A DNA stretch of 64,000 nt from Microbacterium sp. RURRCA19A. GTDB taxonomy: Bacteria; Actinomycetota; Actinomycetes; Actinomycetales; Microbacteriaceae. Both the position numbers and the translations under genes were made by a program. Position 1 is the stretch's first letter. Each line of letters opens with the position of its first letter. The stretch covers positions 682,001-746,000 of the forward strand of contig NZ_FTNQ01000002.1 of assembly GCF_900156455.1 (NCBI RefSeq), read 5' to 3'. Below the pieces are notes generated by a model. The model saw nothing but the letters and a program-made list of their open reading frames with translations, searched no databases and had not been told where the DNA came from. Positions 47,763 through 57,000 of this stretch are shown here, one piece after another.

Positions 47763-48821
47763 ATGGCACTTGTCGACAACGCGATCTACGTCGGCGGACG
47801 GCGCACCGGCAACCCCACCACCCTGGACGAGACGTTCGAGCTGTTGCACGAACGCCGAGGGATGGCCTGGATCGGGTTGTACAGACCGGATGCCGAGGAA
47901 GTCCATGCCGTGGCCCGCGAGTTCGATCTGCATCCCCTCGCCGTGGAAGACGCGCTCAAGGGGCACCAGCGCGCCAAGCTCGAGCGTTTCGGCGACACCT
48001 TGTTCGTGGTTCTCCGCCCCGCCCGCTACATCGATGACCGCGAGGTGGTGGAGTTCGGTGAGGTCCATCTCTTCATCGGGCCGCGGTTCGTCGTGACCGT
48101 CCGTCACGCGGAGAACCCGAACCTCGGGCGGGTTCGGGCGCGGCTGGAGTCCACGCCCGAGCTCCTGGCGTGCGGGCCCGAGGCGGTCCTCTACGCCGTC
48201 CTGGACGAAGTCGTCGACGGGTACGCGCCCGTGACCGCCGGCCTCGAGAACGACATCGACGAGATCGAGGACCAGCTCTTCGCCGGTGATCCGGAGGTGT
48301 CGCGACGGATCTACGAACTGCTCGGCGAGGTGATCTCGTTCCAGCGGGCGACCCTTCCGCTGCGGGACATGCTCGATGCCCTGCAGCGGGGAGCGGACAA
48401 GTACGGCGTCGACATCGAACTGCAGCGCTCGTTGCGCGACGTCCTGGACCATGTCATCCGCATCACGGAGCGGGCGGACGGATTCCGCTCCCTTCTCGAG
48501 AACGCGCTGACGGTCCATTCGACCCTGGTCACCCAGCAGCAGAACGATGAGATGAGGCGGCTCTCGGAGGCGAGCCTCGCCCAGAACGAAGAGACCCGGC
48601 GACTCTCCGAGACCGGACTCGCGCAGAACGAGGAGATCAAGAAGATCTCCTCGTGGGCCGCGATCCTCTTCGCCCCGACGCTCATCGGAACGATCTACGG
48701 CATGAACTTCACCTACATGCCCGAGCTGGATTGGCCCCTCGGGTATCCCGCGGCGCTGCTGGGCATGGTCGTCGGCGGCATCGCCCTGTACGTCGTCTTC
48801 AAGCGCAAGAAATGGTTGTGA
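47763..48821 (+). CDS. corA: CorA family Mg2+/Co2+ transporter
   Basis: A 352-residue CorA channel: N-terminal cytoplasmic alpha/beta domain, long stalk helix, then two membrane helices with the selectivity signature GMN (residues 313-315, YGMNFTYMPEL) and a basic C-terminus FKRKKWL. Just before the first membrane helix the stalk carries a tandem duplication of 14 residues: RRLSEASLAQNEET (265-278) and RRLSETGLAQNEEI (279-292). GGAGG lies 4 nt before the ATG. Confidence 0.95.
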   Translation: MALVDNAIYVGGRRTGNPTTLDETFELLHERRGMAWIGLYRPDAEEVHAVAREFDLHPLAVEDALKGHQRAKLERFGDTLFVVLRPARYIDDREVVEFGEVHLFIGPRFVVTVRHAENPNLGRVRARLESTPELLACGPEAVLYAVLDEVVDGYAPVTAGLENDIDEIEDQLFAGDPEVSRRIYELLGEVISFQRATLPLRDMLDALQRGADKYGVDIELQRSLRDVLDHVIRITERADGFRSLLENALTVHSTLVTQQQNDEMRRLSEASLAQNEETRRLSETGLAQNEEIKKISSWAAILFAPTLIGTIYGMNFTYMPELDWPLGYPAALLGMVVGGIALYVVFKRKKWL

Positions 48822-48846
48822 CCCCGGTCGAGCCCCGCTGCGCGCC

Positions 48847-51675
48847 TTAGTCGAGCAGGGCCGCGAGCACGGTGGCATCCACTTCTCCGAGGGGGATGCC
48901 GGCCGCGGATGCCGGGACCTCCCCGGTGTCCGCGCCGAGGCGTTCGTCCACCCAGCGCCGGAAGGGGTCGCGTGCATCGGCGGCTCCGCGCACAGCCTCG
49001 GCGCGGGCGAGCGCCTCGCGGGCGACGCGGGGCCGGCCCGCGACGGCGTTCCACCCGGCGACGTGGACCAGGATGGACGCGACGACGGGGTGGTCGCGCG
49101 AGCGCACCGCCAGCGGCACGGCGTCCCGGAGCGCCGCGCGAGCCTCCTCCGGACGCTCCTGCAGCAGCAGCGCACCAGCGCGCAGCGCGTGCACCCACGC
49201 GGCGATCTGCTCCGGGAACCCCGGTTCGAGGGCGATCTCGTCGGCGTGACGCAGAGCGGTGGCGCCGTCGCCGGCGGCGAGGTCGACCTGCGTCGTCGCC
49301 ATCCGCGCCTGCGAGAGCGCGCGCGCCGACCCGTCGGCGGCGGCGATCTCCTCCATGTCGATCGCGCGCGCCCGAGCTTCCGGGAGTCGGTCGAGGCGGA
49401 GGAGGATGCCGACGGCTTGGGACCGCTGCTGCAGCAGGTCCGACACGGAGGTGAGGCCCCGCACGACCTCGAGCGCCCCGTCGGTGACCTCGAGCGCCTC
49501 GTCGAGTCGCCCGGACAGCATGAGCCACTCGGCCCAGAGCTGGCTGGCGATGCCGATCCCCCAGGGGTCTCCGGCCTCGGTGAACATGCGGAGCGCCCGT
49601 TCGCTCTCGACGCCGAGGGTGGCGGTGTCGCCGCCGTTGACCGCGGCGCCGGCGCGCAGCATGTGCAGCGTCGCGCGCGACCACAGCGGGGCGGTGTCGA
49701 TCTCGTCGTCGGCGACGTCGACGTGCCACGCGCGCTCGTACCCCTCTTCCGCGGCCGCCATCACGGTCGCGGCGAGGCGCAGGAGGGGGCCGGCCAGGAC
49801 GGTGATCTCGGAGGGATGCCGGTGTGCAGCCTCCTCGATCGTCCGTCGTCGAGCGGCAAAGGTCGCCGGATCGGTCCGGGGCGCGGCACCGCGTTCCGGG
49901 AACGAGGACGAGAACAGGGCCAGCGCCTCGATCACGACGCTCGCTTCGTCGTCGAGCGGCGCGTCCGGGTCGGCGAAGGTCGTGAGTGCGGGACGCAACT
50001 CATCCACGCGCTCTCGCACGGCCCACGCCCAGAGCAGGGCGCGCAGCAGACGCCGACCGGCGCGCCGGTCGGCGCCGGCGGCACGTGTCCGCAGCGCGGA
50101 GGAGAGGTTCTCCTCGTTGGCGTCGAACCAGGCGAGACCGGTCCGGAGCCCTGGTCCCCGCATCGTGCTCTCGCGCGCGGTGGCGAGCTCGGTCAGGACG
50201 TCCGCTGCGCGCTCGCGGAATCCGGCCTCGTCTCCCTCGGTGCGCAGCCGGTCGAGCCCGTACTCGCGCACCGTTTCGAGCAGGCGGTACCGACTCTCGC
50301 GTCGCACGAGCAGCGAGCGATCGACGAGGGCGTCGAACACCGTGGCATCCACCTCGAAGGTCTCCGCGACGGCTCCCGCGTCATCGGTCCCGACGCCGTC
50401 GGGGAAGACGGATGCCACGCGCAACGCGACCCGTTCGGGTTCGGTGAGGGTGTCCCAGCTCCAGTCGATGAGCGCCCGCAGGGTGCGGTGCCGGTCGGGG
50501 CTCAAGCGCGGGCCGTGCGAGAGCAGGGCGAAGCGGTCGGCGAGTCCGCTGTCGATCTCGGCGAGGGTGAGCGTCCGTGCGCGCGCGGCGGCGAGCTCAA
50601 TCGCGAGAGGCAGTCCGTCGAGACGTCGGACGATCCGCGCGGCGGTGTCGCGCTCCTCGGGCGACGGGGGTTTTCCGCGCGCCGAGCGCACCCGCCGCGC
50701 GAACAGTTCGTCGGCGTCGAGGGCGGGGAGGGGGCCCAGGTCGACGAAGGCCTCTCCGACGATTCCCAGCGGTTCGCGGCTGGTCGCGAGGATCCGCAGA
50801 CCCGGTGTGCTCAGGAGCAGCGCCTGGGCGACCTCGGCGGCTTCGCGGATCACATGCTCGCAGTTGTCCAGCAGCACGACGACGTCGCGCCCGGCGACGG
50901 CGTCGAGGACGCGCTCGCGCGGGGTCAGCGGCACGGTCGCGGCGGTTTCGTTCAGACGGATGCCGTGCCCCACCGCACCCGACAGGGCCGACCAGACCTC
51001 ACCGGCGGCAGCGGGCGCGAGCTCGACGATCAGGGCGTCGCGGGCGGTGCGCACGGTCTCGAGGGCGAGGGTGGTCTTGCCGGCGCCGCCCGGTCCGATG
51101 ACGGTGACGAGCCGGTCGGTGTCCAATCGATCGCGGATGGCGTCCAGCTCGGCGGTGCGTCCGACGAGCCCCGCTATGGCGGCGGGGAACCTCGGCGCTT
51201 CGGGGGCCGGCGGGGGAGCCGTCGCGAGGCGCTCCGCGTGCCCGCGGTCCTGCCACAGGTCGCGCACGAGCCAGTCGAAGCCGTCGTGCGGCGTCCACGG
51301 GTCGCCCGTCCAGAGGGCGAGGGCCTCCCGCGCGAGGGCCACGTCACCGTCCCGGCGCGCGGCGACGACGAGGTCTTGGAACCGGGTGATGTCGACGGCG
51401 TCGCGCGAGAGGTCGAGCCGGTAGCCGCCGGGGACCGACGTCAGCACCCCGTCGGGGAGCGCCCGACGCAGCCGCGAGGCGAGAGACTGCAGGGCGGCGC
51501 GCGGGTCGTCCGGGGCGTCGGTCGGCCAGACGTCGTCGGCGAGGGCGCGGTATCCGACGGTGGTCCCGGCGTCGACGGCGAGACGCAGCAGCAGCGCCTG
51601 CTGCCCGCGTCCGGGGATCGCTCCCTCGTCCGCGCCCGACGACACGGAGAGGCCGCCGAAGAACCTCACCTGCAC
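48847..51675 (-). CDS. SARP/AfsR-like regulator (BTAD plus NB-ARC ATPase plus helical repeats)
   Basis: A 942-residue regulator. An N-terminal winged-helix domain (FFGGLSVSS to about residue 90) and a short bacterial-activation domain precede an AAA/NB-ARC-type ATPase with P-loop GPGGAGKTTLALE, Walker B VVVLLDNCEHV and sensor ILATSREPLG, then a large TPR-like helical C-terminus. The GTG at 51675 is chosen because TAGAGT ends 7 nt upstream; a GTG three codons earlier overlaps that box. A link to the DrrAB genes is possible but unproven. Confidence 0.88.
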   Translation of the reverse strand: MQVRFFGGLSVSSGADEGAIPGRGQQALLLRLAVDAGTTVGYRALADDVWPTDAPDDPRAALQSLASRLRRALPDGVLTSVPGGYRLDLSRDAVDITRFQDLVVAARRDGDVALAREALALWTGDPWTPHDGFDWLVRDLWQDRGHAERLATAPPPAPEAPRFPAAIAGLVGRTAELDAIRDRLDTDRLVTVIGPGGAGKTTLALETVRTARDALIVELAPAAAGEVWSALSGAVGHGIRLNETAATVPLTPRERVLDAVAGRDVVVLLDNCEHVIREAAEVAQALLLSTPGLRILATSREPLGIVGEAFVDLGPLPALDADELFARRVRSARGKPPSPEERDTAARIVRRLDGLPLAIELAAARARTLTLAEIDSGLADRFALLSHGPRLSPDRHRTLRALIDWSWDTLTEPERVALRVASVFPDGVGTDDAGAVAETFEVDATVFDALVDRSLLVRRESRYRLLETVREYGLDRLRTEGDEAGFRERAADVLTELATARESTMRGPGLRTGLAWFDANEENLSSALRTRAAGADRRAGRRLLRALLWAWAVRERVDELRPALTTFADPDAPLDDEASVVIEALALFSSSFPERGAAPRTDPATFAARRRTIEEAAHRHPSEITVLAGPLLRLAATVMAAAEEGYERAWHVDVADDEIDTAPLWSRATLHMLRAGAAVNGGDTATLGVESERALRMFTEAGDPWGIGIASQLWAEWLMLSGRLDEALEVTDGALEVVRGLTSVSDLLQQRSQAVGILLRLDRLPEARARAIDMEEIAAADGSARALSQARMATTQVDLAAGDGATALRHADEIALEPGFPEQIAAWVHALRAGALLLQERPEEARAALRDAVPLAVRSRDHPVVASILVHVAGWNAVAGRPRVAREALARAEAVRGAADARDPFRRWVDERLGADTGEVPASAAGIPLGEVDATVLAALLD

Positions 51676-51682
51676 GGTGTTC

Positions 51683-51688
51683 ACTCTA
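51683..51688 (-). promoter_or_regulatory. -10 box of SARP gene (TAGAGT), leaderless
   Basis: TAGAGT on the minus strand ends 7 nt before the GTG at 51675. Confidence 0.5.
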
Positions 51689-51735
51689 GGTCGCGCGGGA
51701 TTGCGGCTGCGTTTCCCGCGGTGGGCGGGGGCGCC

Positions 51736-51762
51736 GGGTGGGTGGGGTGCCGGGTGGGTGGG
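51736..51762 (+). other. G-quadruplex-forming tract
   Basis: Six runs of three or four G are separated by loops of one, one, four, one and one base (GGGTGGGTGGGG, TGCC, GGGTGGGTGGG). It lies about 50 bases upstream of the SARP promoter, with the G-rich strand as the plus strand. Confidence 0.7.
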
Positions 51763-51773
51763 TGCCGGAACCG

Positions 51774-51830
51774 CGAGACTGCATCCACGGCGGGAGCCAG
51801 GCAGTCATGGCGGGGGCAGGCAGTCCCGGC
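51774..51830. repeat. Truncated copy of the 67-bp palindromic repeat
   Basis: CGAGACTGCATC and the preceding GGAACCG match copy 3 at 37101-37119, but the right arm is replaced by two GGCAGTC segments. It lies downstream of the lacI-type gene. Confidence 0.55.
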
Positions 51831-51871
51831 GATCCGGGGCGGGATGCCGGGATACCCCGCGCCGCCCGAGT

Positions 51872-52873
51872 TCAGCGCTCCCGCGCCGAGCTGCCGCGCA
51901 CGACGAGTCGTGGCTGTGTGATCCGGACGCGGTCGGCGGGGCCGTCGGCATCCCCGGCCTCGACGAGCAGGGCCACGCAGGCGGCGCCGACGTCGCGCGG
52001 TTCCAGGTCGAACGAGGTCACGGTGGGGGTGAGCAGCGCGTGCGACGGCTCGTCGACGTAGGCGGCGAGCAGCAGGTCGTCGCCGACGCGGCGTCCGGCA
52101 CGCGCGGCGGAGGCCAGGGCGGGCGCGGCCGATCCGCTCGGGAAGACGACGAGCGCGTCGACGTCCTCGTTCGCGAGCACGTCGTCGACGGCCGCGGTGA
52201 CGTCGTCGGGGCGGGGGACGAAGGGGATTCGCCGCGTGATCGCGACGCCGTCGTGCCGGGCGATCCAGTCGGCGTAGCCGCGGGCGACCTCCTCGCTCCA
52301 CGCGGCGCCGTCCGGGGGCAGCACCGCGGCGATGCGGCGCGCGCCGGCGGCGGCGAAGTGGTCGAGCAGCCGCGTGGTCGCGGAGATGTGGTCGTACACC
52401 ACGCTTCCGCTGACCCGCTCGTCCGCGCCCACCACGTGCTCGCCGCTCACGACCGGACGTCCCGTGTCGAGGATGCCCCGGATGCCGGCATCCTCCGTCG
52501 TGGCGTCCACGACGACGTAGCCGTCGACGGACGCGGTGGGCGGGGAGGCGTCGGCGGGGTCGCGGTGCGGCAGCAGGATGACGGAGAGTCCGAGGCGGTC
52601 GGCGGCATCCACCGCTCCGAACGCGAACTCGGTGTAGTAGGGCAGGCGCGTCGTTCCCGGTGGGAGGTAGAGGCCGATCGCGCCGTACCGGGCGGTGCGG
52701 AGGCTGCGGGCGGGGAGGTTGACGGTGTAGCCGAGCTCGCGCGCGACGGCGAGCACGCGTTCCTTCGTCTCCGGTGAGACGCCCGGCTTGTCGCGCAGCG
52801 CGAACGACACGGCCGCGATCGACACGCCGGCCGCGGCGGCCACGTCGTGCAGTGTCGGTTTGCGGGGCGTCAC
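51872..52873 (-). CDS. LacI family transcriptional repressor
   Basis: A 333-residue LacI regulator: HTH and hinge PTLHDVAAAAGVSIAAVSFAL (residues 5-25), hinge helix NLPARSLR, and a periplasmic-binding-like effector domain. It diverges from the MFS-amidohydrolase-deiminase-amidase operon with a LacI-type palindrome between them. The GTG at 52873 follows TAGCGT by 8 nt. Confidence 0.92.
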   Translation of the reverse strand: MTPRKPTLHDVAAAAGVSIAAVSFALRDKPGVSPETKERVLAVARELGYTVNLPARSLRTARYGAIGLYLPPGTTRLPYYTEFAFGAVDAADRLGLSVILLPHRDPADASPPTASVDGYVVVDATTEDAGIRGILDTGRPVVSGEHVVGADERVSGSVVYDHISATTRLLDHFAAAGARRIAAVLPPDGAAWSEEVARGYADWIARHDGVAITRRIPFVPRPDDVTAAVDDVLANEDVDALVVFPSGSAAPALASAARAGRRVGDDLLLAAYVDEPSHALLTPTVTSFDLEPRDVGAACVALLVEAGDADGPADRVRITQPRLVVRGSSARER

Positions 52874-52881
52874 GGGAGCCG

Positions 52882-52887
52882 ACGCTA
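52882..52887 (-). promoter_or_regulatory. -10 box of LacI-type gene (TAGCGT), leaderless
   Basis: TAGCGT on the minus strand ends 8 nt before the GTG at 52873. Confidence 0.4.
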
Positions 52888-52923
52888 CCCGAACCCCCGG
52901 GCGGGGCTTGCGCGAGCGCCTAC

Positions 52924-52935
52924 TTAAACGTTTAA
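52924..52935. promoter_or_regulatory. LacI-type operator TTAAACGTTTAA
   Basis: A perfect 12-bp palindrome with the central CG typical of LacI-family operators, in an AT-rich patch of the divergent promoter region. The adjacent TAATAATCT may supply the -10 of the plus-strand operon. Confidence 0.75.
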
Positions 52936-53066
52936 TAATCTGGAAACACGACGGGCGAACGAACCGAAACACCCGGTCCGTAGCCTCGGTCCCTCCGGTG
53001 CGATCGACGACGATCCTCCCGGGACCCACCCTGTCCGCCGGTCCGCCGGCACCCCGAAAGGTTCTC

Positions 53067-54344
53067 GTGTCCTCCACCACCCGTGACAGCGCGACGGTCA
53101 CCGTCGTCGGTGCAACCCGCGTCCCCCTCCGCCTGCCCACCGCCGGTGCCACCTTCGTCGTCGGTGTCGCCGGCTACCTCGGGGTCAACCTGTCGCCGTA
53201 CCTGATCCTCGCCGTGCAGCAGGGCCTCGGCGCCGACGTGCTCACCGCCAGCTGGCTCGTCACCGGTGCCCTCCTCCTCACCGCCCTGACGGGGCTCGCG
53301 GTCGCTCCGCTGTGCGCCGGTCGCTCGCGCCGTGCCGTGGCCCGCGTCGGGCTCGGCCTCGCCGTCGTCGGCTTCGGCCTGGCCGCGGTGGCTCCGGTGC
53401 TGCTGCTCCCCGGCCTGCTGCTCGGCGGGGTCGGCGCGGGCGGGGCGGTCGCGACGTCCGGGGCGGCGATCGCCGCGTTCCGCAACCCCGACCGGGTCGC
53501 GGGCTTCTACGGCCTCGCCAATCGCGGCATCGTCACGATCGTGCTCGCGGTGGTGCCGCTCATCGGCCTCGCCCCGATCGACGTCTTCGGCTCGATGGCG
53601 GTGTTCTGCCTCGTCGCGCTCGTGCTGGCGACATGGCTGCCGGGTGCGCCCGCCGCCCCCGTGCACGCGGCCGCCGCCGCCGGTGCCGCCGTTCCGCTGG
53701 AGATCCCGCCCACCGGAACGCTCCGCGCGGCCGCGCGACCGTCGCGCGTGGTCACCGTCGCCGGGTTCACGCTGCTTCTCGTGTTCGCGCTGTGGGCGGC
53801 GAGCGAGGACTCGCTGTGGGCGATGGTCGGGGTCATGGGAGCCGACCGGACGGGTCTCGCCCCCGAAGGACTGGGCGTCGCGCTGTCCGGCGCCACCGCC
53901 GGCGGTCTCCTCGCCTCGATCGGGCTCATGATCGTCGGTGATCGCCTGGGTCGTGGCATCCCGCTCTTCGTCCTCCTGGTGCTCGGCGGCATCCTGAAGA
54001 TCGTCCAGGGCACGATCACCGACCCGACCGCCTTCGTCGTGGTCTTCGTCCTGTGGAACACCGTCTACGCGCTCGCTTTCGCCTTCTTCATCGCGACGTC
54101 GGCGGCGCTCGACGCGGACGGCCGCTGGTCGGGTCCCCTTCTGGCGACCTACCTGGTCGGTTCGGCGCTGACTCCGGTCATCGGCGCGAACCTCGTGTCG
54201 GGTCTCGGCTACGGCGGCTTCACGGTGACGCTGGCGATCGCGAGCTTTGTGCTGGCCGTCCCGGCGGGCGTCATCGGGCTGGTGTCGCGGCGGCTCGAGC
54301 GCGACGCGGCGCAAGAGCGCCCGAACGAGGGGGCCTCGGCATGA
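53067..54344 (+). CDS. MFS transporter of the LacI-controlled operon
   Basis: A 425-residue major facilitator with twelve predicted helices; FVVGVAGYLGVNLSPYLILAVQQ begins helix 1. GTG start with GAAAGG 5 nt upstream. As first gene of a four-gene operon linked by ATGA overlaps, it most likely imports the compound degraded by the amidohydrolase, deiminase and amidase. Confidence 0.88.
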   Translation: MSSTTRDSATVTVVGATRVPLRLPTAGATFVVGVAGYLGVNLSPYLILAVQQGLGADVLTASWLVTGALLLTALTGLAVAPLCAGRSRRAVARVGLGLAVVGFGLAAVAPVLLLPGLLLGGVGAGGAVATSGAAIAAFRNPDRVAGFYGLANRGIVTIVLAVVPLIGLAPIDVFGSMAVFCLVALVLATWLPGAPAAPVHAAAAAGAAVPLEIPPTGTLRAAARPSRVVTVAGFTLLLVFALWAASEDSLWAMVGVMGADRTGLAPEGLGVALSGATAGGLLASIGLMIVGDRLGRGIPLFVLLVLGGILKIVQGTITDPTAFVVVFVLWNTVYALAFAFFIATSAALDADGRWSGPLLATYLVGSALTPVIGANLVSGLGYGGFTVTLAIASFVLAVPAGVIGLVSRRLERDAAQERPNEGASA

Positions 54345-55969
54345 CACGGACGGTCTTCCGCAACGGCCGGATCTTCACCGCCGCCACCGATCTGGCCCGG
54401 CAGTGGACGCATTCCCTCGCGATCGAGGACGAGACCGTCGTCGCGATCGGTGACGCCGCCGAGGCGCGCGGGGGCGAGGTCGTCGACCTGGACGGAGCCC
54501 TGGTGCTGCCCGGATTCACCGACGCGCACACGCACCTGATCATGATGGGCCAGGCCCTCGGCCAGGTCGCGCTCACCGACGCGCGCACGCTCGACGACAT
54601 CCGGGAGCTGCTCCGCGAAGCCCGCGCCGCCGATCCCGACGCCGTGGTGCTGCGGGGTCGCGGGTGGCTGTTCGATTCGGTGCCGGGCGGCGCGCCGACC
54701 GCGGCGATGATCGACGCCGTGGTGTCCGACGTGCCGGTGTACCTGGATGCCAACGACTACCACTCCTGCTGGGTGAACACCGCCGCGCTCGCCGAGCTCG
54801 GCATCACGCGCGACACCCCCGATCCGCTCGGTGGGGCGATCGGCCGCGACGCCGACGGCGAGCCGAACGGGATGCTGTTCGAGACCGCCGCCGTGCAGTA
54901 CGCGTGGGGACGCCGCGACGCGGCGACGACGGATGCCGAGCGCGACGAGGCGGTCGAGCGGATGCTCGACGCCTACTCCCGCGCCGGCGTCACCGGCGTC
55001 GTCGACATGGCGTTCAACGAACATGCGCTCGCCGCGATCGAGCGGGCCGTCGAACGTCACGGCGGGCGCCTGCCGGTGCGGGTGTCGGCGCACTGGCTGG
55101 TCGAGAACACCGGCGACCTCAGCCGCAACCTCGCGCAGCTCGACCGCGTGGTCGAGCTCGCCCGACGCCCCGCGTCGCCGTGGCTGCGGGTCATCGGCAT
55201 CAAGCTCATCCTCGACGGCACGATCGACGCGTGCACCGCGGCGATGGGCGCGCCGTACGCCGACGGCTCGAACGCCGAGCCGATCTGGCCGCTGCGTGAT
55301 CTCGCGCCGGTGGTGGCCGCCGCCGACGCCGCGGGCCTGCAGATCGCGATGCACGCCATCGGCGACGCCGCGAGCGATGCCGCGCTCACCGCGATCGAAC
55401 GCGCGATCGCGGCCAACGGCGACATCCCCCGCCGGCACCGCCTCGAGCACCTCGAGTACGCCGCTCCCGGCACGGCCGAGCGCATGGCACGGCTGGGGGT
55501 GACGGCCTCCCTCCAACCCGTCCACGCCGACCCTGCGATCTTCGCGAACTGGGCGGCGATGCTGGGCGACGAGCGTGTGGACCGGGCGTTCCCGTGGCCC
55601 GAGTACGAGAGGGCGGGCGCCCTTGTGGCGTTCTCGACCGATGCCCCCACCGCGCCGCACGACGCCCTGGCGAACATGTACGTCGCCGCGACGAGGGCGT
55701 CGGCCCTCGACCCGTCCGTGTCGGCCGTGCACCCGCAGTACGCGCTGCCGTTGGCCGACGCGATCGCACACGCGACCCGGGATGCCGCCGCCTCGATCGG
55801 CGACGCCGATTGGCGCGGACGTCTGGCGCCGGGCTTCGCCGCCGACCTCGTGGTGATCGACACCGACCCGTTCACCGCGGGCGCGGCATCCCTGCTCACC
55901 GCCCGACCCCTGATGACCATGGTGGCAGGACGCGAGACGTTCGCCGCCGCACGAGAGGACACCCCATGA
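54341..55969 (+). CDS. Amidohydrolase family protein (YtcJ-type, Amidohydro_3)
   Basis: A 542-residue metal-dependent amidohydrolase: FRNGRIFTA N-terminus, the HxH metal motif in GFTDAHTHLIMMG, carboxylated-lysine region GIKLILDGTIDACTA, MHAIGDAASD, HRLEHLEYA and FSTDAPTAPHD. Members cleave N-acyl or cyclic amide bonds; the substrate is unknown. The ATG overlaps the MFS stop as ATGA. Confidence 0.92.
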   Translation: MTRTVFRNGRIFTAATDLARQWTHSLAIEDETVVAIGDAAEARGGEVVDLDGALVLPGFTDAHTHLIMMGQALGQVALTDARTLDDIRELLREARAADPDAVVLRGRGWLFDSVPGGAPTAAMIDAVVSDVPVYLDANDYHSCWVNTAALAELGITRDTPDPLGGAIGRDADGEPNGMLFETAAVQYAWGRRDAATTDAERDEAVERMLDAYSRAGVTGVVDMAFNEHALAAIERAVERHGGRLPVRVSAHWLVENTGDLSRNLAQLDRVVELARRPASPWLRVIGIKLILDGTIDACTAAMGAPYADGSNAEPIWPLRDLAPVVAAADAAGLQIAMHAIGDAASDAALTAIERAIAANGDIPRRHRLEHLEYAAPGTAERMARLGVTASLQPVHADPAIFANWAAMLGDERVDRAFPWPEYERAGALVAFSTDAPTAPHDALANMYVAATRASALDPSVSAVHPQYALPLADAIAHATRDAAASIGDADWRGRLAPGFAADLVVIDTDPFTAGAASLLTARPLMTMVAGRETFAAAREDTP

Positions 55970-57000
55970 CCTGGCGCATGCCGTCCGAGACGGCCCCCCA
56001 CACCCGCACGTGGATGGCGTTCCCGAGCGAGGGACCCACCCTCGGAGACACGGATGCCGAGCGCTCCGCCGGCTATGCGGCCTGGACCGCCGTCGCCCAC
56101 GCGGTCGCCGAGTTCGAGCCGGTGACGATGCTCGTCGACCCGCGCGAGCTCGCCCGCGCCCGCCGCATGCTGTCGAGCGAGATCGAGGTCATCGAGGCCG
56201 GGGTCGACGAGTTCTGGCTGCGCGACTCCGGTCCGACGTTCGTGGTCGATCCCGAGCGCCCGGGCGTCCTCGGCGCGGTGGACTTCATCTTCAACGGCTG
56301 GGGCGATCACGACTGGTCGGTGTGGGCGAAGGCCGCGCACCACGGCCGGATCGTCGCCGAGGCCGCCGGGGCCGAGCTTGTCTCGTCGCTGCTCGTCAAC
56401 GAGGGCGGTGGCATCCACGTCGACGGTGAGGGAACCGTCCTGCTGACCGAGACCGTCCAGCTCGACCCGCGCCGCAATCGGTACGCGACGCGCGAGCGGG
56501 TGGAGGCCGAGATGGCCCGCACGCTGGGCGCGACGCACGCGGTGTGGGTCCCGCGGGGTCTCACCCGCGACTACGAGGACTTCGGCACCAGCGGACACGT
56601 CGACATCGTCGCAACGATCCCTTCCCCCGGGGTCCTGCTCCTCCACGACCAGCGCAATGCCGCGCACCCTGACCACGCGGTCACGCGCGAGCTGCGGGAG
56701 TTCTTCGCGACGCAGACGGATGCCGCGGGCCGCCCGTTCGACATCCGCGACCTGCCCGCACCGGCCACCATCCGCGACGCCGACGGCGACACCGACTGGA
56801 GCTACGTGAACCACCTCGTCGTCAACGGTGGTGTGATCGCGTGCGGTTTCGGCGAGGAGGAAGCGGATACCACGGCCCGCGGCATCCTCGAAGACGTCTA
56901 CCCGGGTCGCCGGGTCGTGACCGTCGACGCGCGCGAGCTGTTCGCGCGCGGGGGCGGCATCCACTGCATCACCCAGCAGCAGCCGGAGGTCTCCGCATGA
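55966..57000 (+). CDS. Agmatine deiminase / peptidylarginine deiminase family protein
   Basis: A 344-residue guanidino-group hydrolase. The WMAFPSEG start, catalytic Asp in WLRDSGPTFV, VNEGGGIHVDGEG, GTSGHVDIVA with catalytic His, and nucleophile Cys in GGGIHCITQQQP match agmatine deiminases (GGGxIHCxTQQ). It would convert a guanidine to a ureido compound and ammonia. The ATG overlaps the amidohydrolase stop. Confidence 0.93.
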   Translation: MTWRMPSETAPHTRTWMAFPSEGPTLGDTDAERSAGYAAWTAVAHAVAEFEPVTMLVDPRELARARRMLSSEIEVIEAGVDEFWLRDSGPTFVVDPERPGVLGAVDFIFNGWGDHDWSVWAKAAHHGRIVAEAAGAELVSSLLVNEGGGIHVDGEGTVLLTETVQLDPRRNRYATRERVEAEMARTLGATHAVWVPRGLTRDYEDFGTSGHVDIVATIPSPGVLLLHDQRNAAHPDHAVTRELREFFATQTDAAGRPFDIRDLPAPATIRDADGDTDWSYVNHLVVNGGVIACGFGEEEADTTARGILEDVYPGRRVVTVDARELFARGGGIHCITQQQPEVSA

